Virus record (IMG/VR): IMGVR_UViG_3300030107_006096
Span: 20,977 to 84,976 of that record
Source: a virus
Reading direction: 5' to 3' (one strand)
Length of the DNA: 64,000 bases
The notes under the pieces are model-generated. The model did not search any database. It worked only from the letters and a program-made list of their open reading frames with translations, and had not been told where the DNA came from. Each line of letters opens with the position of its first letter. Within the stretch, counting starts at the first letter, position 1. The position numbers and the translations under genes are program-made. Below, in pieces: positions 56,578 to 64,000 of the stretch.

Positions 56578-57917
56578 ATGAATCTAAGATTGTTAAGAAG
56601 GCTCCCAAACCTGAAGGAATAAGTGTAACACTCTGTATGATAGTGAAGGATGAATCTCACATCATCAAAGAATGTTTAGAGTCTATGCTTCCATTCATTG
56701 ATAGGTATGATATCACCGATACTGGATCAACTGATGGGACTCCTGAATTGATTAAAGAATATATGGATGAACGAGGAATTCCCGGTGAGGTATATATTTC
56801 TGACTGGAAAGGTTTCGGTAAAAGCAGAACAGAAGCACTAGGAAGATGTGACGACAAAGCAGATTATATCTGGATGATCGATGCTGACGATAGGGTCACT
56901 GGAAATTTTAAATATCCTCCGGTTATGGATGCAGATGCATACAGTCTTCGACTAGGAAGGCCAGATTTTTCTTGGTTTAGAAATCAAATATTTAAAACAG
57001 GCGTTCAGTGGGAGTATGTTGGAATTCTTCACGAATATGCAGAATGCAAATCCAAAACACCTGAAACCACTAGAGTTGTCAAGTGGGATCAAGGAGACTA
57101 CTTTGTTGAAGCAAGAACTCTTGGTGCTAGAAATGTGGGAATTGATCCTAAAGATAAGTATGCAAAAGATGCAGAACAACTTCTAGATGCACTTACTAAT
57201 GAAGAATCTGATACTTACGAACCCAATAATGTTCGTTATCAATTCTATCTTGCTCAATCTTATTTTGATTCACATCAATGGGATGAAGCAGTGGAAGCAT
57301 ATAAGAAGAGAATAGAAATGGGAGGATGGGAAGAAGAAATTTGGTTCTCTTATTTCAGAATTGCGATCATCTATGCGATTCAGGAGAAGACATGGGGAGA
57401 AGTAAAACAAGCATATCTAGATGCTTTCGAATATAGACCTCATAGAGCAGAACCTCTATATGAAATCGCAAGAGTATGCAGGACTATGGGAAAGCCTCGT
57501 CAGGCTTACATTTATGCTAAAATGGGAGTAGAAATACAATATCCCGAGCAAGATATTCTATTCATTGCAAAGGATGTATATGATTGGAAAATGTTAGATG
57601 AATTTGGTTCTGTTGCCTTTTATATTGGAGATTTCCAGAATGGTGGGGGAGCATGTCAAAAACTGATGGCAGAAAATAGATTCCCCGATTCAGAGAGGGA
57701 GAGGATCTCTAATAATTTAAGATCATATGAAGCTCAGATTCAAGCTCTATACCAACAGAGAATGCAGTTTGAAGAGAATCAAAAAAGAATGATTGAGGAA
57801 AATAAGCAAAAAGAAAGAGAAGAAAAGAAGCAGCAGAAAGCTGTAAAAGCCATGCAACCTAAAAAATCCACAAAAACCCAAAGTCCAAAGAAGGGAAAAA
57901 AGAAAAGGAATAAATAG
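56556..57917 (+). CDS. GT2 glycosyltransferase with TPR tail
   Basis: A 453-residue protein. The N-terminal GT2 domain has VTLCMIVKDESHIIKECLESM, DTGSTDGTPEL and WMIDADDR (D109/D111). A tetratricopeptide-like helical region (about 220-350, with FYLAQSYFDSHQWDEAVEAY) follows, then a very basic Lys/Gln-rich tail. The two-part GT2-TPR build is common in marine phages and protists' viruses. The basic tail may anchor it to DNA or a protein partner. Confidence 0.88.
   Translation: MQETISVDESKIVKKAPKPEGISVTLCMIVKDESHIIKECLESMLPFIDRYDITDTGSTDGTPELIKEYMDERGIPGEVYISDWKGFGKSRTEALGRCDDKADYIWMIDADDRVTGNFKYPPVMDADAYSLRLGRPDFSWFRNQIFKTGVQWEYVGILHEYAECKSKTPETTRVVKWDQGDYFVEARTLGARNVGIDPKDKYAKDAEQLLDALTNEESDTYEPNNVRYQFYLAQSYFDSHQWDEAVEAYKKRIEMGGWEEEIWFSYFRIAIIYAIQEKTWGEVKQAYLDAFEYRPHRAEPLYEIARVCRTMGKPRQAYIYAKMGVEIQYPEQDILFIAKDVYDWKMLDEFGSVAFYIGDFQNGGGACQKLMAENRFPDSERERISNNLRSYEAQIQALYQQRMQFEENQKRMIEENKQKEREEKKQQKAVKAMQPKKSTKTQSPKKGKKKRNK
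57909..57916 (+). promoter_or_regulatory. Late-promoter-like octamer before the fibre genes
   Basis: AATAAATA, one mismatch to TATAAATA, overlaps the stop of the GT2-TPR gene and lies 18 bases before the next ATG. It is at the switch from the sugar island to virion fibre genes. Confidence 0.5.
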
Positions 57918-57934
57918 TATAAAAGGGAAAAAAC

Positions 57935-58381
57935 ATGGCAGTTAATTACAATTTAGAAGCACAGCAAGGCGCAAACTTCACATTTCATGTTAAATATCTG
58001 GATGAAAATAATAGTCCGGTTGATTTGGCAGGAATGACTGCTTCCATGCAGGTACGAAGATATGCTACTTCAAGTACAAAATTAATAGAATGGGCATCTC
58101 ACAATGTCGGTTCCATACTATACCCTTTGGGAGTTACCACGGACGGAACAGGGGGAAGTGGTGGAATAAAATTAAATGCAACTTACACTGGCGGAACAGC
58201 TAGTATTCTTATCAACGGTATGACGGGATCAACTGGAGGAATCTATGTTACTGCTGATCCCGAAACAATGAGTCATGTTCCTGTTGGTAAACATTATTAT
58301 GACCTTGAATTGATAAATGGAAATACAATTTTAAGAATAGTTGAAGGAAGATTCGAAGTCAAAGGAAATGTATCGAGATGA
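57935..58381 (+). CDS. Putative fibre-associated structural protein
   Basis: A 148-residue beta-rich protein (AVNYNLEAQQGANFTFHVKYLDENNSPVDLAGM). It begins with the pattern of small tail/baseplate-associated proteins that precede fibre genes in many marine phages, and the rest is Gly/Thr/Ser-rich. Start ATG 57935 follows a late-promoter-like octamer. Function inferred from position and composition. Confidence 0.65.
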   Translation: MAVNYNLEAQQGANFTFHVKYLDENNSPVDLAGMTASMQVRRYATSSTKLIEWASHNVGSILYPLGVTTDGTGGSGGIKLNATYTGGTASILINGMTGSTGGIYVTADPETMSHVPVGKHYYDLELINGNTILRIVEGRFEVKGNVSR

Positions 58382-58509
58382 AGATAAGCATAAGAGAAGA
58401 AAATCTTATTAAGAAAACAGTTCAAAAGAAAATTCTTGCAAGTCTTGATGTTATCAATATGATTACAATCAAAAAAGAAGTAAAAAATAATAGATTTACT
58501 TTGAGATGA
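58378..58509 (+). CDS. Very small basic protein
   Basis: A 43-residue frame from ATG 58378, which overlaps the previous stop by ATGA. It begins MKISIREENLIKKTVQ and is rich in Lys and Ile. It fills the gap before the collagen-like gene, with tight coupling on both sides. I do not recognise it; it could be a small chaperone or simply a coupling frame. Confidence 0.45.
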   Translation: MKISIREENLIKKTVQKKILASLDVINMITIKKEVKNNRFTLR

Positions 58510-58512
58510 ATT

Positions 58513-59838
58513 ATGTTAGAAAGTTTTTCAAATTATTCTCCTAAAAATGAATATTCTGTTCGCACGGGAAATTCAAATGTAATTACAGGTTCAAATAAAA
58601 TTGGATCTGAATTTGCTATAGTACAAGACGTTGGAGAGATAAAAGAAAATACTACCTTAACTCTCGTCGAAAAAGAAAATGCAGTAGATCCTTTTTTCTT
58701 TCAAGTAGGAAAAGGATTAGCAGAGGCATATTTCAAAGACTCCAAACAAAAATATTATTGTTTTACAGGCTCCACTTCTCAAATTGAAGAATTGTTTGAC
58801 TCAATTGAACCCAAGTTCGAAGAACATATCATTGAAGATGAAGAGATAATAAATGAGATTATGATTCAAGGACCTGTTGGAGAAAAGGGAGATATTGGTG
58901 AACAAGGCCCCCAAGGTGAAATAGGACCACAGGGAGTAAAGGGAGATACCGGCTTAAGAGGAATTCAAGGTGAACAAGGCCCTCAGGGAGAGCAGGGGGA
59001 TCAAGGTGAACAAGGCGAAGTTGGAGAACAAGGCCCTCAAGGCGAACGAGGTGAAGTTGGAGAACAAGGCCCTCAGGGAGAACAGGGTGTCCAAGGTGAG
59101 CAAGGAATTCAAGGAATACAAGGTGAACAAGGCGCTAAAGGTGAGCAAGGAATTCAAGGAGTTCCCGGCATTAAAGGTGATCGGGGCGAACAGGGAATTC
59201 AAGGCGAACAAGGTCTTCAAGGTGAGCAAGGAATACAAGGTGAACGTGGCGAAGTTGGAGAAAAAGGCCCTAAAGGTGAACAGGGCATCCGGGGAGTTCG
59301 GGGAGAAAAGGGCGATAGAGGTGCAGAGGGAAAACGAGGACTTAAAGGCGAAAAAGGCGACAAAGGCGATCCAGGCGAAAAGGGAGATCCCGGAGAACCT
59401 GTGCAAATTAAAACTGGAAAAGGACTAAAGTACAACAAAAAGAAAAATGAACTTTGGTTAGATCCAAACACATTCCCTCCAGTTCCATTAGGACAAGTTG
59501 GGGGTGCAGTGATCGGCGGCGGTGGTAGTAACACTGGTGTCCAATCTGATGAAACAGTAATCAGAAGCACAGTAAGGCATATAAATTTTGCCTCAGACTT
59601 TACGGTGGAGAAGACTGGAAAAGAAGACGTTAAAGTTACAGTGAATCCAGCAACTCAAGAAAACCGACATGCACAAGCTAACTACGGCTCATTGTCAGCC
59701 GGTGCTGCTAAGTCACAAGAGTCAAACAATCCCTCAATTGTATTAACTGCTGGTGGCAATAATGAAATATTCCAAAACTTGGATATGAAAGATAATGAAA
59801 TAAAAAATGTAAAATTAGACGGTGGAACTTTCACCTAA
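58513..59838 (+). CDS. Collagen-like fibre protein
   Basis: A 441-residue protein. Residues 120-296 are 59 uninterrupted Gly-X-Y triplets with many GEQ, GIQ, GPQ and late GDP/GEP triplets. This is flanked by an N-terminal domain of about 119 residues, probably the attachment part, and a C-terminal beta-like domain with a Gly-rich hinge ([12 protein letters not shown]) that could nucleate trimer folding. Such collagen-like proteins form phage fibres. Overlapping long frames in other phases are artefacts of the repeat. Confidence 0.88.
   Translation: MLESFSNYSPKNEYSVRTGNSNVITGSNKIGSEFAIVQDVGEIKENTTLTLVEKENAVDPFFFQVGKGLAEAYFKDSKQKYYCFTGSTSQIEELFDSIEPKFEEHIIEDEEIINEIMIQGPVGEKGDIGEQGPQGEIGPQGVKGDTGLRGIQGEQGPQGEQGDQGEQGEVGEQGPQGERGEVGEQGPQGEQGVQGEQGIQGIQGEQGAKGEQGIQGVPGIKGDRGEQGIQGEQGLQGEQGIQGERGEVGEKGPKGEQGIRGVRGEKGDRGAEGKRGLKGEKGDKGDPGEKGDPGEPVQIKTGKGLKYNKKKNELWLDPNTFPPVPLGQVGGAVIGGGGSNTGVQSDETVIRSTVRHINFASDFTVEKTGKEDVKVTVNPATQENRHAQANYGSLSAGAAKSQESNNPSIVLTAGGNNEIFQNLDMKDNEIKNVKLDGGTFT
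58870..59400 (+). repeat. Collagen-coding Gly-X-Y repeat tract
   Basis: 531 bases coding for 59 GXY triplets, with many near-identical units such as those for GEQGIQ and GEVGEQ. The repetitive DNA is prone to recombination and length change, so fibre length may vary between isolates. Confidence 0.9.
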
Positions 59839-59857
59839 ATAATACGAGGTAATAATT

Positions 59858-61339
59858 ATGGTAACACATATTCAATTTCATAGATCTTGCGTAGCGGGAG
59901 CAACTCCCGACGTTTCTACAATGTACGAGGGTGAGCCTGCTGTCAATCTTACTGATGGCATCTTATGGGTAAAAGGCTGTACTAGCGAATTGGTTCTTTT
60001 TCCTACAGGAGTTTCTTCTGTAAACGGTTCGACGGGCGATGTTACTATAACTGATTTAGTGGGTGTTGAAACATTCAACGGAGCGACTGGTGACGTACAG
60101 GGAGTAGGATCATTCAATGGATTAACCGGAACTGTTGACACATCTACTTTATTGATTCATGCTGATGGAATTTCTGCTGATGGTGCAACATTTGGTGATA
60201 ATATCAATTTGGGTGGTAATATTGTTCACTCAGGAGATACCGATACTCTTTTACAGTTTGATACGAATCAGGTAACTTTAAAGGCAGGAAATGCTACACT
60301 GTTAGAAGGCAATGCAAATGGTGTTCTCCATGTACCAACAGGTGTCTCTGGTGGTGGAGCGACATTCAGCGAAAATGTAGTGATTGAAAATGTCGGAGAT
60401 ATTGCACTCACAGTTAAAGGAGATACCGATAACTCTGGTGAAAACGACAACCCACTCATTCGTTTAGAACAAGACGGAGGAGCAGTCAGTTGTAATATTG
60501 GAATCAATGGTGACTCGAACAATCAATTTGTAGGCGCACAACCAAATGCGTTCTACATTGAAGCGGAATCATCTTCCGGTGCGGTTAACCAATTAATTCA
60601 ATTTGCAACAAACAACGCAGATGTAATGACACTCAATGGTGATGGTAATGTTGGAATCAACACAAGTGTACCAAGAGAAAGATTAGAAGTTCAAGGCACA
60701 ATTCAAGCAACAGGAGTTTCTGCTGAAGGATTGACTTGTAGTGGCAATATCATCATAGGTGAAGATGCATTCATTGGAACTGCTGCTGACGATGAAAGAA
60801 TTAAATTTGATGGTTCAAGTAACATACTTTCGTTTAGAACTCCAAATGTCCAAATTGAGAGAAAACTAGCACACTATGGAGATGGAGATACATACCTTGA
60901 CTTTACTTCGGACAGATTAAAGGTTGAAGTGGGTGATAGTTTAGTAATGGATATGAGTGCTGGCGGAATCACAATGGGAGATTTCGAGCTTACTCGACCT
61001 AAGCTGAAGGATTATTCTGAAACTGCATTAGCAACTAGCACTAAAAGTGCTTCGTTCAATGTTGATTTTGAAGACGGTAATGTCCAATCCTTCACTTTCA
61101 GTGATGACCTTACAGTGAGTTTCACCAACCCACCTGCAAGTGGTTCAGCAGGAACAGTTACACTTATTATTACAAATGGTGGCGCAAACACAACAACTTG
61201 GCATTCAAATGTATATTGGCCGGGAAATAATGCCCCTTCACTTACATCGAGTGGTGTAGATATTATTTCGTTTGTGACAATCGATGCAGGAACTAAAATT
61301 TACGGATTCGTTGGTGGACTTAACTTCCTAAATTCATAG
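59858..61339 (+). CDS. Tail fibre-like protein
   Basis: A 493-residue protein with no long hydrophobic segment. It has a repeated NGSTGDV/NGATGDV/NGLTGTV motif near residues 50-90, then beta-helix-like repeats (GNVGINTS, GTIQATGVSAEG) and a C-terminal globular part ending FVTIDAGTKIYGFVGGL, a pattern frequent in marine phage fibres. It lies between the collagen-like and Gly-rich proteins. SD GAGGT before ATG 59858. Confidence 0.78.
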   Translation: MVTHIQFHRSCVAGATPDVSTMYEGEPAVNLTDGILWVKGCTSELVLFPTGVSSVNGSTGDVTITDLVGVETFNGATGDVQGVGSFNGLTGTVDTSTLLIHADGISADGATFGDNINLGGNIVHSGDTDTLLQFDTNQVTLKAGNATLLEGNANGVLHVPTGVSGGGATFSENVVIENVGDIALTVKGDTDNSGENDNPLIRLEQDGGAVSCNIGINGDSNNQFVGAQPNAFYIEAESSSGAVNQLIQFATNNADVMTLNGDGNVGINTSVPRERLEVQGTIQATGVSAEGLTCSGNIIIGEDAFIGTAADDERIKFDGSSNILSFRTPNVQIERKLAHYGDGDTYLDFTSDRLKVEVGDSLVMDMSAGGITMGDFELTRPKLKDYSETALATSTKSASFNVDFEDGNVQSFTFSDDLTVSFTNPPASGSAGTVTLIITNGGANTTTWHSNVYWPGNNAPSLTSSGVDIISFVTIDAGTKIYGFVGGLNFLNS

Positions 61340-61348
61340 GATTATATT

Positions 61349-62068
61349 ATGTTAGGCGTAAGCAAAGCAACAAATACAAGAGCCTATCAATTACTGAACA
61401 CCGGAACTATCACAAGCACTGGTGCCCAAAGTTATACCATTCCCGCAGGAACTTTATATCTTGAAGTTGAGATGTGGGGCGGAGGAGGCGGTGGTGGTAA
61501 CAAAACAACCGTTGGTGGTAGAGGTGGCGGTAGTCACGGCGGTGGAGGCGGCGGTGGTGGTGCTTATGTAAAGAAAACATATTATGGTGCAGCGAACATG
61601 CAAGCATCAGATACTTTAAACTTCACAGTTGGTGCTGGTGGTGCTGCTCAAGCCGCTGGTGCAAATACCACTCTGGATACACATAAAAGAAGTTCTACAA
61701 CCATCACAACATTTTCTTCTGTTTCCGCAGGAGGAGGTGGAGCAGGAGAATCTTCATCAGCAGGAAACGGTGGTGCTGCTGGTACTGCATCAAATGGAGA
61801 TGTTAATACAAACGGAAATGCTGGTGCAAACCAGTCTGGTGCAGATGGTTTTGGTACTGAACTAGGAGCGATCGGCGGAGATGCAGCAACATTCACCGGC
61901 GCCGATTCGGGAGAAGAAGGCGGTGGTGGTGCAGGGGGAACCGCCAGCGTAACTCCGGGTGATGGAACTGCTCCCGGTGGAGGCGGTGGTGGTGGTTATG
62001 CCGGAAGCAGCAACACTACCGGAGGAGCAGGGGCAAATGGAAAAGTTATTGTAAAGGCATATGGATAA
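61349..62068 (+). CDS. Glycine-rich tail-tip/adhesin-like protein
   Basis: A 239-residue protein. After an N-terminal strand region (TGTITSTGAQSYTIPAGT, then LEVEMWG) it is dominated by long Gly runs (residues about 46-75, 120-145, 190-225), ending ANGKVIVKAYG. This resembles Gly-rich distal fibre adhesins and the Gly-rich domain family of many phages, where Gly-rich loops contact the receptor. It is the last fibre gene and the likely receptor-facing tip. Confidence 0.78.
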   Translation: MLGVSKATNTRAYQLLNTGTITSTGAQSYTIPAGTLYLEVEMWGGGGGGGNKTTVGGRGGGSHGGGGGGGGAYVKKTYYGAANMQASDTLNFTVGAGGAAQAAGANTTLDTHKRSSTTITTFSSVSAGGGGAGESSSAGNGGAAGTASNGDVNTNGNAGANQSGADGFGTELGAIGGDAATFTGADSGEEGGGGAGGTASVTPGDGTAPGGGGGGGYAGSSNTTGGAGANGKVIVKAYG

Positions 62069-62081
62069 ATCTTTAACCATA

Positions 62082-62090
62082 TGGTATACT
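62082..62090 (+). promoter_or_regulatory. Extended -10 promoter before dut
   Basis: TGGTATACT (an extended -10, TGN-TATACT) lies in the gap before the dUTPase gene; no clear -35 is present. A 7-bp inverted repeat, CATATGG (62058-62064) with CCATATG (62077-62083), overlaps it and could be an operator. Confidence 0.5.
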
Positions 62091-62120
62091 AAGTCCTGCT
62101 AATTTTAGAAGGAGTTTGTT

Positions 62121-62678
62121 ATGAAATTGAAGTATTACAAGATGAAACAAGATGTGCAAGATCCTATTTTCGCCACAGATGGCTCTGCGTGTTTCGATAT
62201 TCACGCATACCTATCAGAAGAAAATAAAATATGGTCTGGTTTACCGAAGCCTGTTGTTACCATTTACAACATGGAAAACAAAAAAGAAATAAGAGAATGT
62301 AAAATGTGGGCAGGAGAAAATTCTTCTTTTGATGTGGGTATTGAATTATTTCCTGGCGACAGGGCTTTAATTCCAACCGGCTTAATTTTTGATATTCCCG
62401 AAAATCATTCTGTTCGAGTCCACACAAGATCAAGCATTTCCCTGAAAAAAGGATTGATTCTCACCAATAGTGAAGGTATAATTGACTCAGACTATTATCA
62501 TCAAACTTTCATTATGCTGTATAATGCCAGTGCAGATGAGGTCAGAATTCATCATGGAGACAGAATCGCTCAAGGTGAATTAGTTCAAACTTATAATTAT
62601 GATTTAGAGCAAACCATAAACATCCCCGAACGAAAGACAACTAGAGTTGGCGGGTTTGGCTCAACGGGAGTTAATTGA
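62121..62678 (+). CDS. dut: dUTPase
   Basis: A 185-residue protein containing the five dUTPase motifs in order: DGSACFDIHA, VRVHTRSSIS (the uracil-loop serine region), GLILTNSEGIIDSDYY, GDRIAQGELV and GGFGSTG. It is longer than the usual 140-150 because of an insert near residues 35-75. It hydrolyses dUTP to dUMP to keep uracil out of DNA. SD AGAAGGAG precedes ATG 62121. Confidence 0.95.
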   Translation: MKLKYYKMKQDVQDPIFATDGSACFDIHAYLSEENKIWSGLPKPVVTIYNMENKKEIRECKMWAGENSSFDVGIELFPGDRALIPTGLIFDIPENHSVRVHTRSSISLKKGLILTNSEGIIDSDYYHQTFIMLYNASADEVRIHHGDRIAQGELVQTYNYDLEQTINIPERKTTRVGGFGSTGVN

Positions 62679-63001
62679 TGAAAAAGATGAATCGAGAAGA
62701 ACTACTCAAACACCACGACTCACTTTGTAATGAAGCAAAGGAATTGATGAAAAAGAAAAATCATGATTACGCCGGTAAGGGTGGCGACTCACCATTCGCC
62801 AACTTTGAAAGAACAGAGGCGATGGGAATTTGCTCGACAGAAGCAGGTGTTCTTGTTAGAATGGTAGATAAGATTTCGCGTCTAAGCACCTTCGTTGAAG
62901 CCGGAGAACTCAAAGTAGATAACGAAACTTATCATGATGCGATTGTTGATATTATCAATTACTGTGTTTTGTTGAGTGGTATCGTTGAAGAGAAAGCATG
63001 A
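62678..63001 (+). CDS. DUF1599-like nucleotide-associated protein
   Basis: A 107-residue protein from ATG 62678, overlapping the dut stop. The helical N-terminus, the stretch KNHDYAGKGGDSPFANFERTEAMGI and VRMVDKISRLSTFVEAGE resemble the DUF1599/MazG-type family, thought to act on nucleotides. The neighbourhood (dUTPase, polymerase) agrees. Exact function unknown. Confidence 0.8.
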   Translation: MKKMNREELLKHHDSLCNEAKELMKKKNHDYAGKGGDSPFANFERTEAMGICSTEAGVLVRMVDKISRLSTFVEAGELKVDNETYHDAIVDIINYCVLLSGIVEEKA

Positions 63002-64000
63002 GTGAACACTACACCAATGTAGCATTAAGGGGAAAGAATATCCTCTATCGTGGTATCAATGAGGACGGGACTCGCTTTCAAAGAAAAGAAGAGTTTCGTC
63101 CTACCATGTTTGTCCCTTCGAAAGAAAAGACAAAGTTTAAAACATTGAATGGTGTTTATGTGGAACCGATTCAGCCTGGAAACATTCAAGACACCCGTGA
63201 ATTTATTAATCGTTATGAGAATGTTCAGGGGTTTGAAATTTACGGGAACAATGATTTCATTTATCAGTTCATTGGTGCGAACTATCGCGGTGAAGTTGAC
63301 TATGATTTCTCAAAGATTAAAGTAGCGACTATCGACATCGAATGTGAATCGGAGTATGGATTCCCTCGACCAGACAATCCAAACGAAAGAATCAATGCGA
63401 TCACAGTTGACTTTAATGGTTGGGTTTACGTTTTTGGTTTGGGTGAGTTTTCTCTTGAAGAGAAAGAGAACCTAAGACAGTTTGTATTTGAAACTGAAGA
63501 AGAGTTACTTGACTCTTTTCTTTCAACGTGGGAACTCGAATCTCCTGATGTCGTGACTGGATGGAATGTTCGATTCTTTGACATTCCTTATCTTGTAAAT
63601 CGAATCTCTGAAGTATTGGGCAGTTCTGCTGCAAAGCGTTTGTCTCCTTGGAAAGTTCTCAAGGAACGTAGTATTCGTAAGATGAATCGAGAGAATCAAA
63701 CTTATGAAATCGTAGGCGTTTCCACTCTTGATTATTATGAATTATATAAGACGTTTACTTATGTGAATCAGGAATCATATCGTCTAGATCACATTGCATT
63801 TGTTGAACTCGGCGAGAAGAAGTTGTCTTATGATGAGTATGACAGCATGGCAACATTCTACCGAAATGATTTCAACAAGTTTATAGAATACAACGTGAAA
63901 GATGTTGAGCTTATCAAGAATCTTGAAGACAAGATGAAACTGCTTGAACTTGCGGTTTCTCTTGCTTATGCTGCCAAGGTTAACTTCATGGATGTATTTG
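62998..64000 (+). CDS. gp43: DNA polymerase gp43 (family B), 3' truncated by window
   Basis: The frame opens at ATG 62998 (ATGA overlap with the previous stop) and runs past the window end, covering the first 334 codons. The proofreading exonuclease motifs are Exo I IDIEC (D113, E115, near the T4 D112/E114), Exo II VTGWNVRFFDIPYL and Exo III YNVKDVELI. The polymerase fingers and palm lie beyond the window. In T4 it follows regA; here they are about 29 kb apart. Confidence 0.96.
   Translation, partial: MSEHYTNVALRGKNILYRGINEDGTRFQRKEEFRPTMFVPSKEKTKFKTLNGVYVEPIQPGNIQDTREFINRYENVQGFEIYGNNDFIYQFIGANYRGEVDYDFSKIKVATIDIECESEYGFPRPDNPNERINAITVDFNGWVYVFGLGEFSLEEKENLRQFVFETEEELLDSFLSTWELESPDVVTGWNVRFFDIPYLVNRISEVLGSSAAKRLSPWKVLKERSIRKMNRENQTYEIVGVSTLDYYELYKTFTYVNQESYRLDHIAFVELGEKKLSYDEYDSMATFYRNDFNKFIEYNVKDVELIKNLEDKMKLLELAVSLAYAAKVNFMDVF

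Larger units (their letters stand above)
34211..57917 (+). other. Carbohydrate biosynthesis and glycosylation island
   Basis: About 27 same-strand genes with almost no intergenic space separate regA from the fibre genes. They encode glycosyltransferases, sugar nucleotide enzymes, methyltransferases, aminotransferases and oxygenases. No promoter or terminator is evident inside, so it probably reads as one or a few long transcripts with translational coupling. Base composition looks like that of the rest of the window, with no integrase, IS element or repeat at its edges. Marine T4-like phages are known to carry LPS-type clusters (for example P-SSM2); this one is large and internally coherent. 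Confidence 0.9.

Noticed and set aside
58954-59406. Long - strand open frame across the collagen repeat
   Set aside because: The periodic Gly-X-Y codons lack stop triplets in other phases; it has no SD and is Phe/Leu/Ser repetitive, so it is an artefact.
58970-59428. Second + strand frame inside the collagen-like gene (152 residues)
   Set aside because: Same repeat artefact; Lys/Glu low-complexity product and a fully overlapping real gene.
62059-62083. Intrinsic terminator after the Gly-rich fibre gene
   Set aside because: The inverted repeat has a 12-base AT-rich loop and no following T-run, so it is more operator-like than terminator-like.

Overview
This window is a contiguous piece of a tailed, contractile-tail (T4-like, 'tevenvirus-type') bacteriophage genome. 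It is AT-rich, every credible gene is on the + strand, and there is almost no intergenic DNA: most neighbours overlap by ATGA or share a few bases. The order of the core genes (13-14-15-16-17-18-19-20-core-core-21-22-23-gp3-like-uvsY-uvsW-Sm-like-55-47-46) is the order I associate with marine T4-like phages such as cyanomyoviruses and their relatives. No photosynthesis gene is present here, so the host cannot be named from this window.

Layout. (1) 1-2519: the 3' part of a leucine-rich-repeat/FN3-like surface protein and a Cys-rich small protein. (2) 2569-16753: the virion morphogenesis module, with neck, terminase, sheath, tube, portal, prohead core, protease, scaffold and major capsid protein. 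It is punctuated by TATAAATA-type late promoters and closed after the capsid gene by a UUCG-loop terminator. (3) 16750-23383: recombination and late transcription (uvsY, uvsW, sigma-like gp55, gp47, gp46), with two sigma70-like promoters. (4) 23380-27699: an accessory cluster with a GNAT protein, a DNA methyltransferase, a thioredoxin-like/type II glutamine synthetase fusion and two unknowns. (5) 27711-34204: the replication core (RNase H, 45, 44, 62, regA), into which a GDP-L-fucose pair (fcl, gmd), a methyltransferase and a GroES-like gene have been inserted. (6) 34211-57917: a 23.7-kb carbohydrate island of about 27 tightly packed genes. It holds many GT-A glycosyltransferases, three GT11-like fucosyltransferases, a GT17, a GT8, a sialyltransferase-like protein, methyltransferases, two 2OG-Fe(II) oxygenases, two DegT aminotransferases and a nonulosonic (sialic) acid set (NeuB, NeuA, UDP-GlcNAc 2-epimerase). 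(7) 57935-62068: fibre-type proteins, including a 59-triplet collagen-like protein and a Gly-rich tip-like protein. (8) 62121-end: dUTPase, a DUF1599-like protein and the start of DNA polymerase gp43.

How it fits together. The phage supplies its own GDP-fucose and probably a CMP-activated nonulosonic acid, plus the transferases to use them. The product could decorate host surface polysaccharide or the phage's own fibres; the fibre genes directly follow the island. gp55 is encoded here and the structural genes carry matching late-promoter octamers. The most striking single gene is the fused thioredoxin-fold/eukaryotic-type glutamine synthetase. Together with the sugar island it points to heavy manipulation of host nitrogen and glycan metabolism. 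All functions are read from sequence motifs and gene order; no database search was possible.
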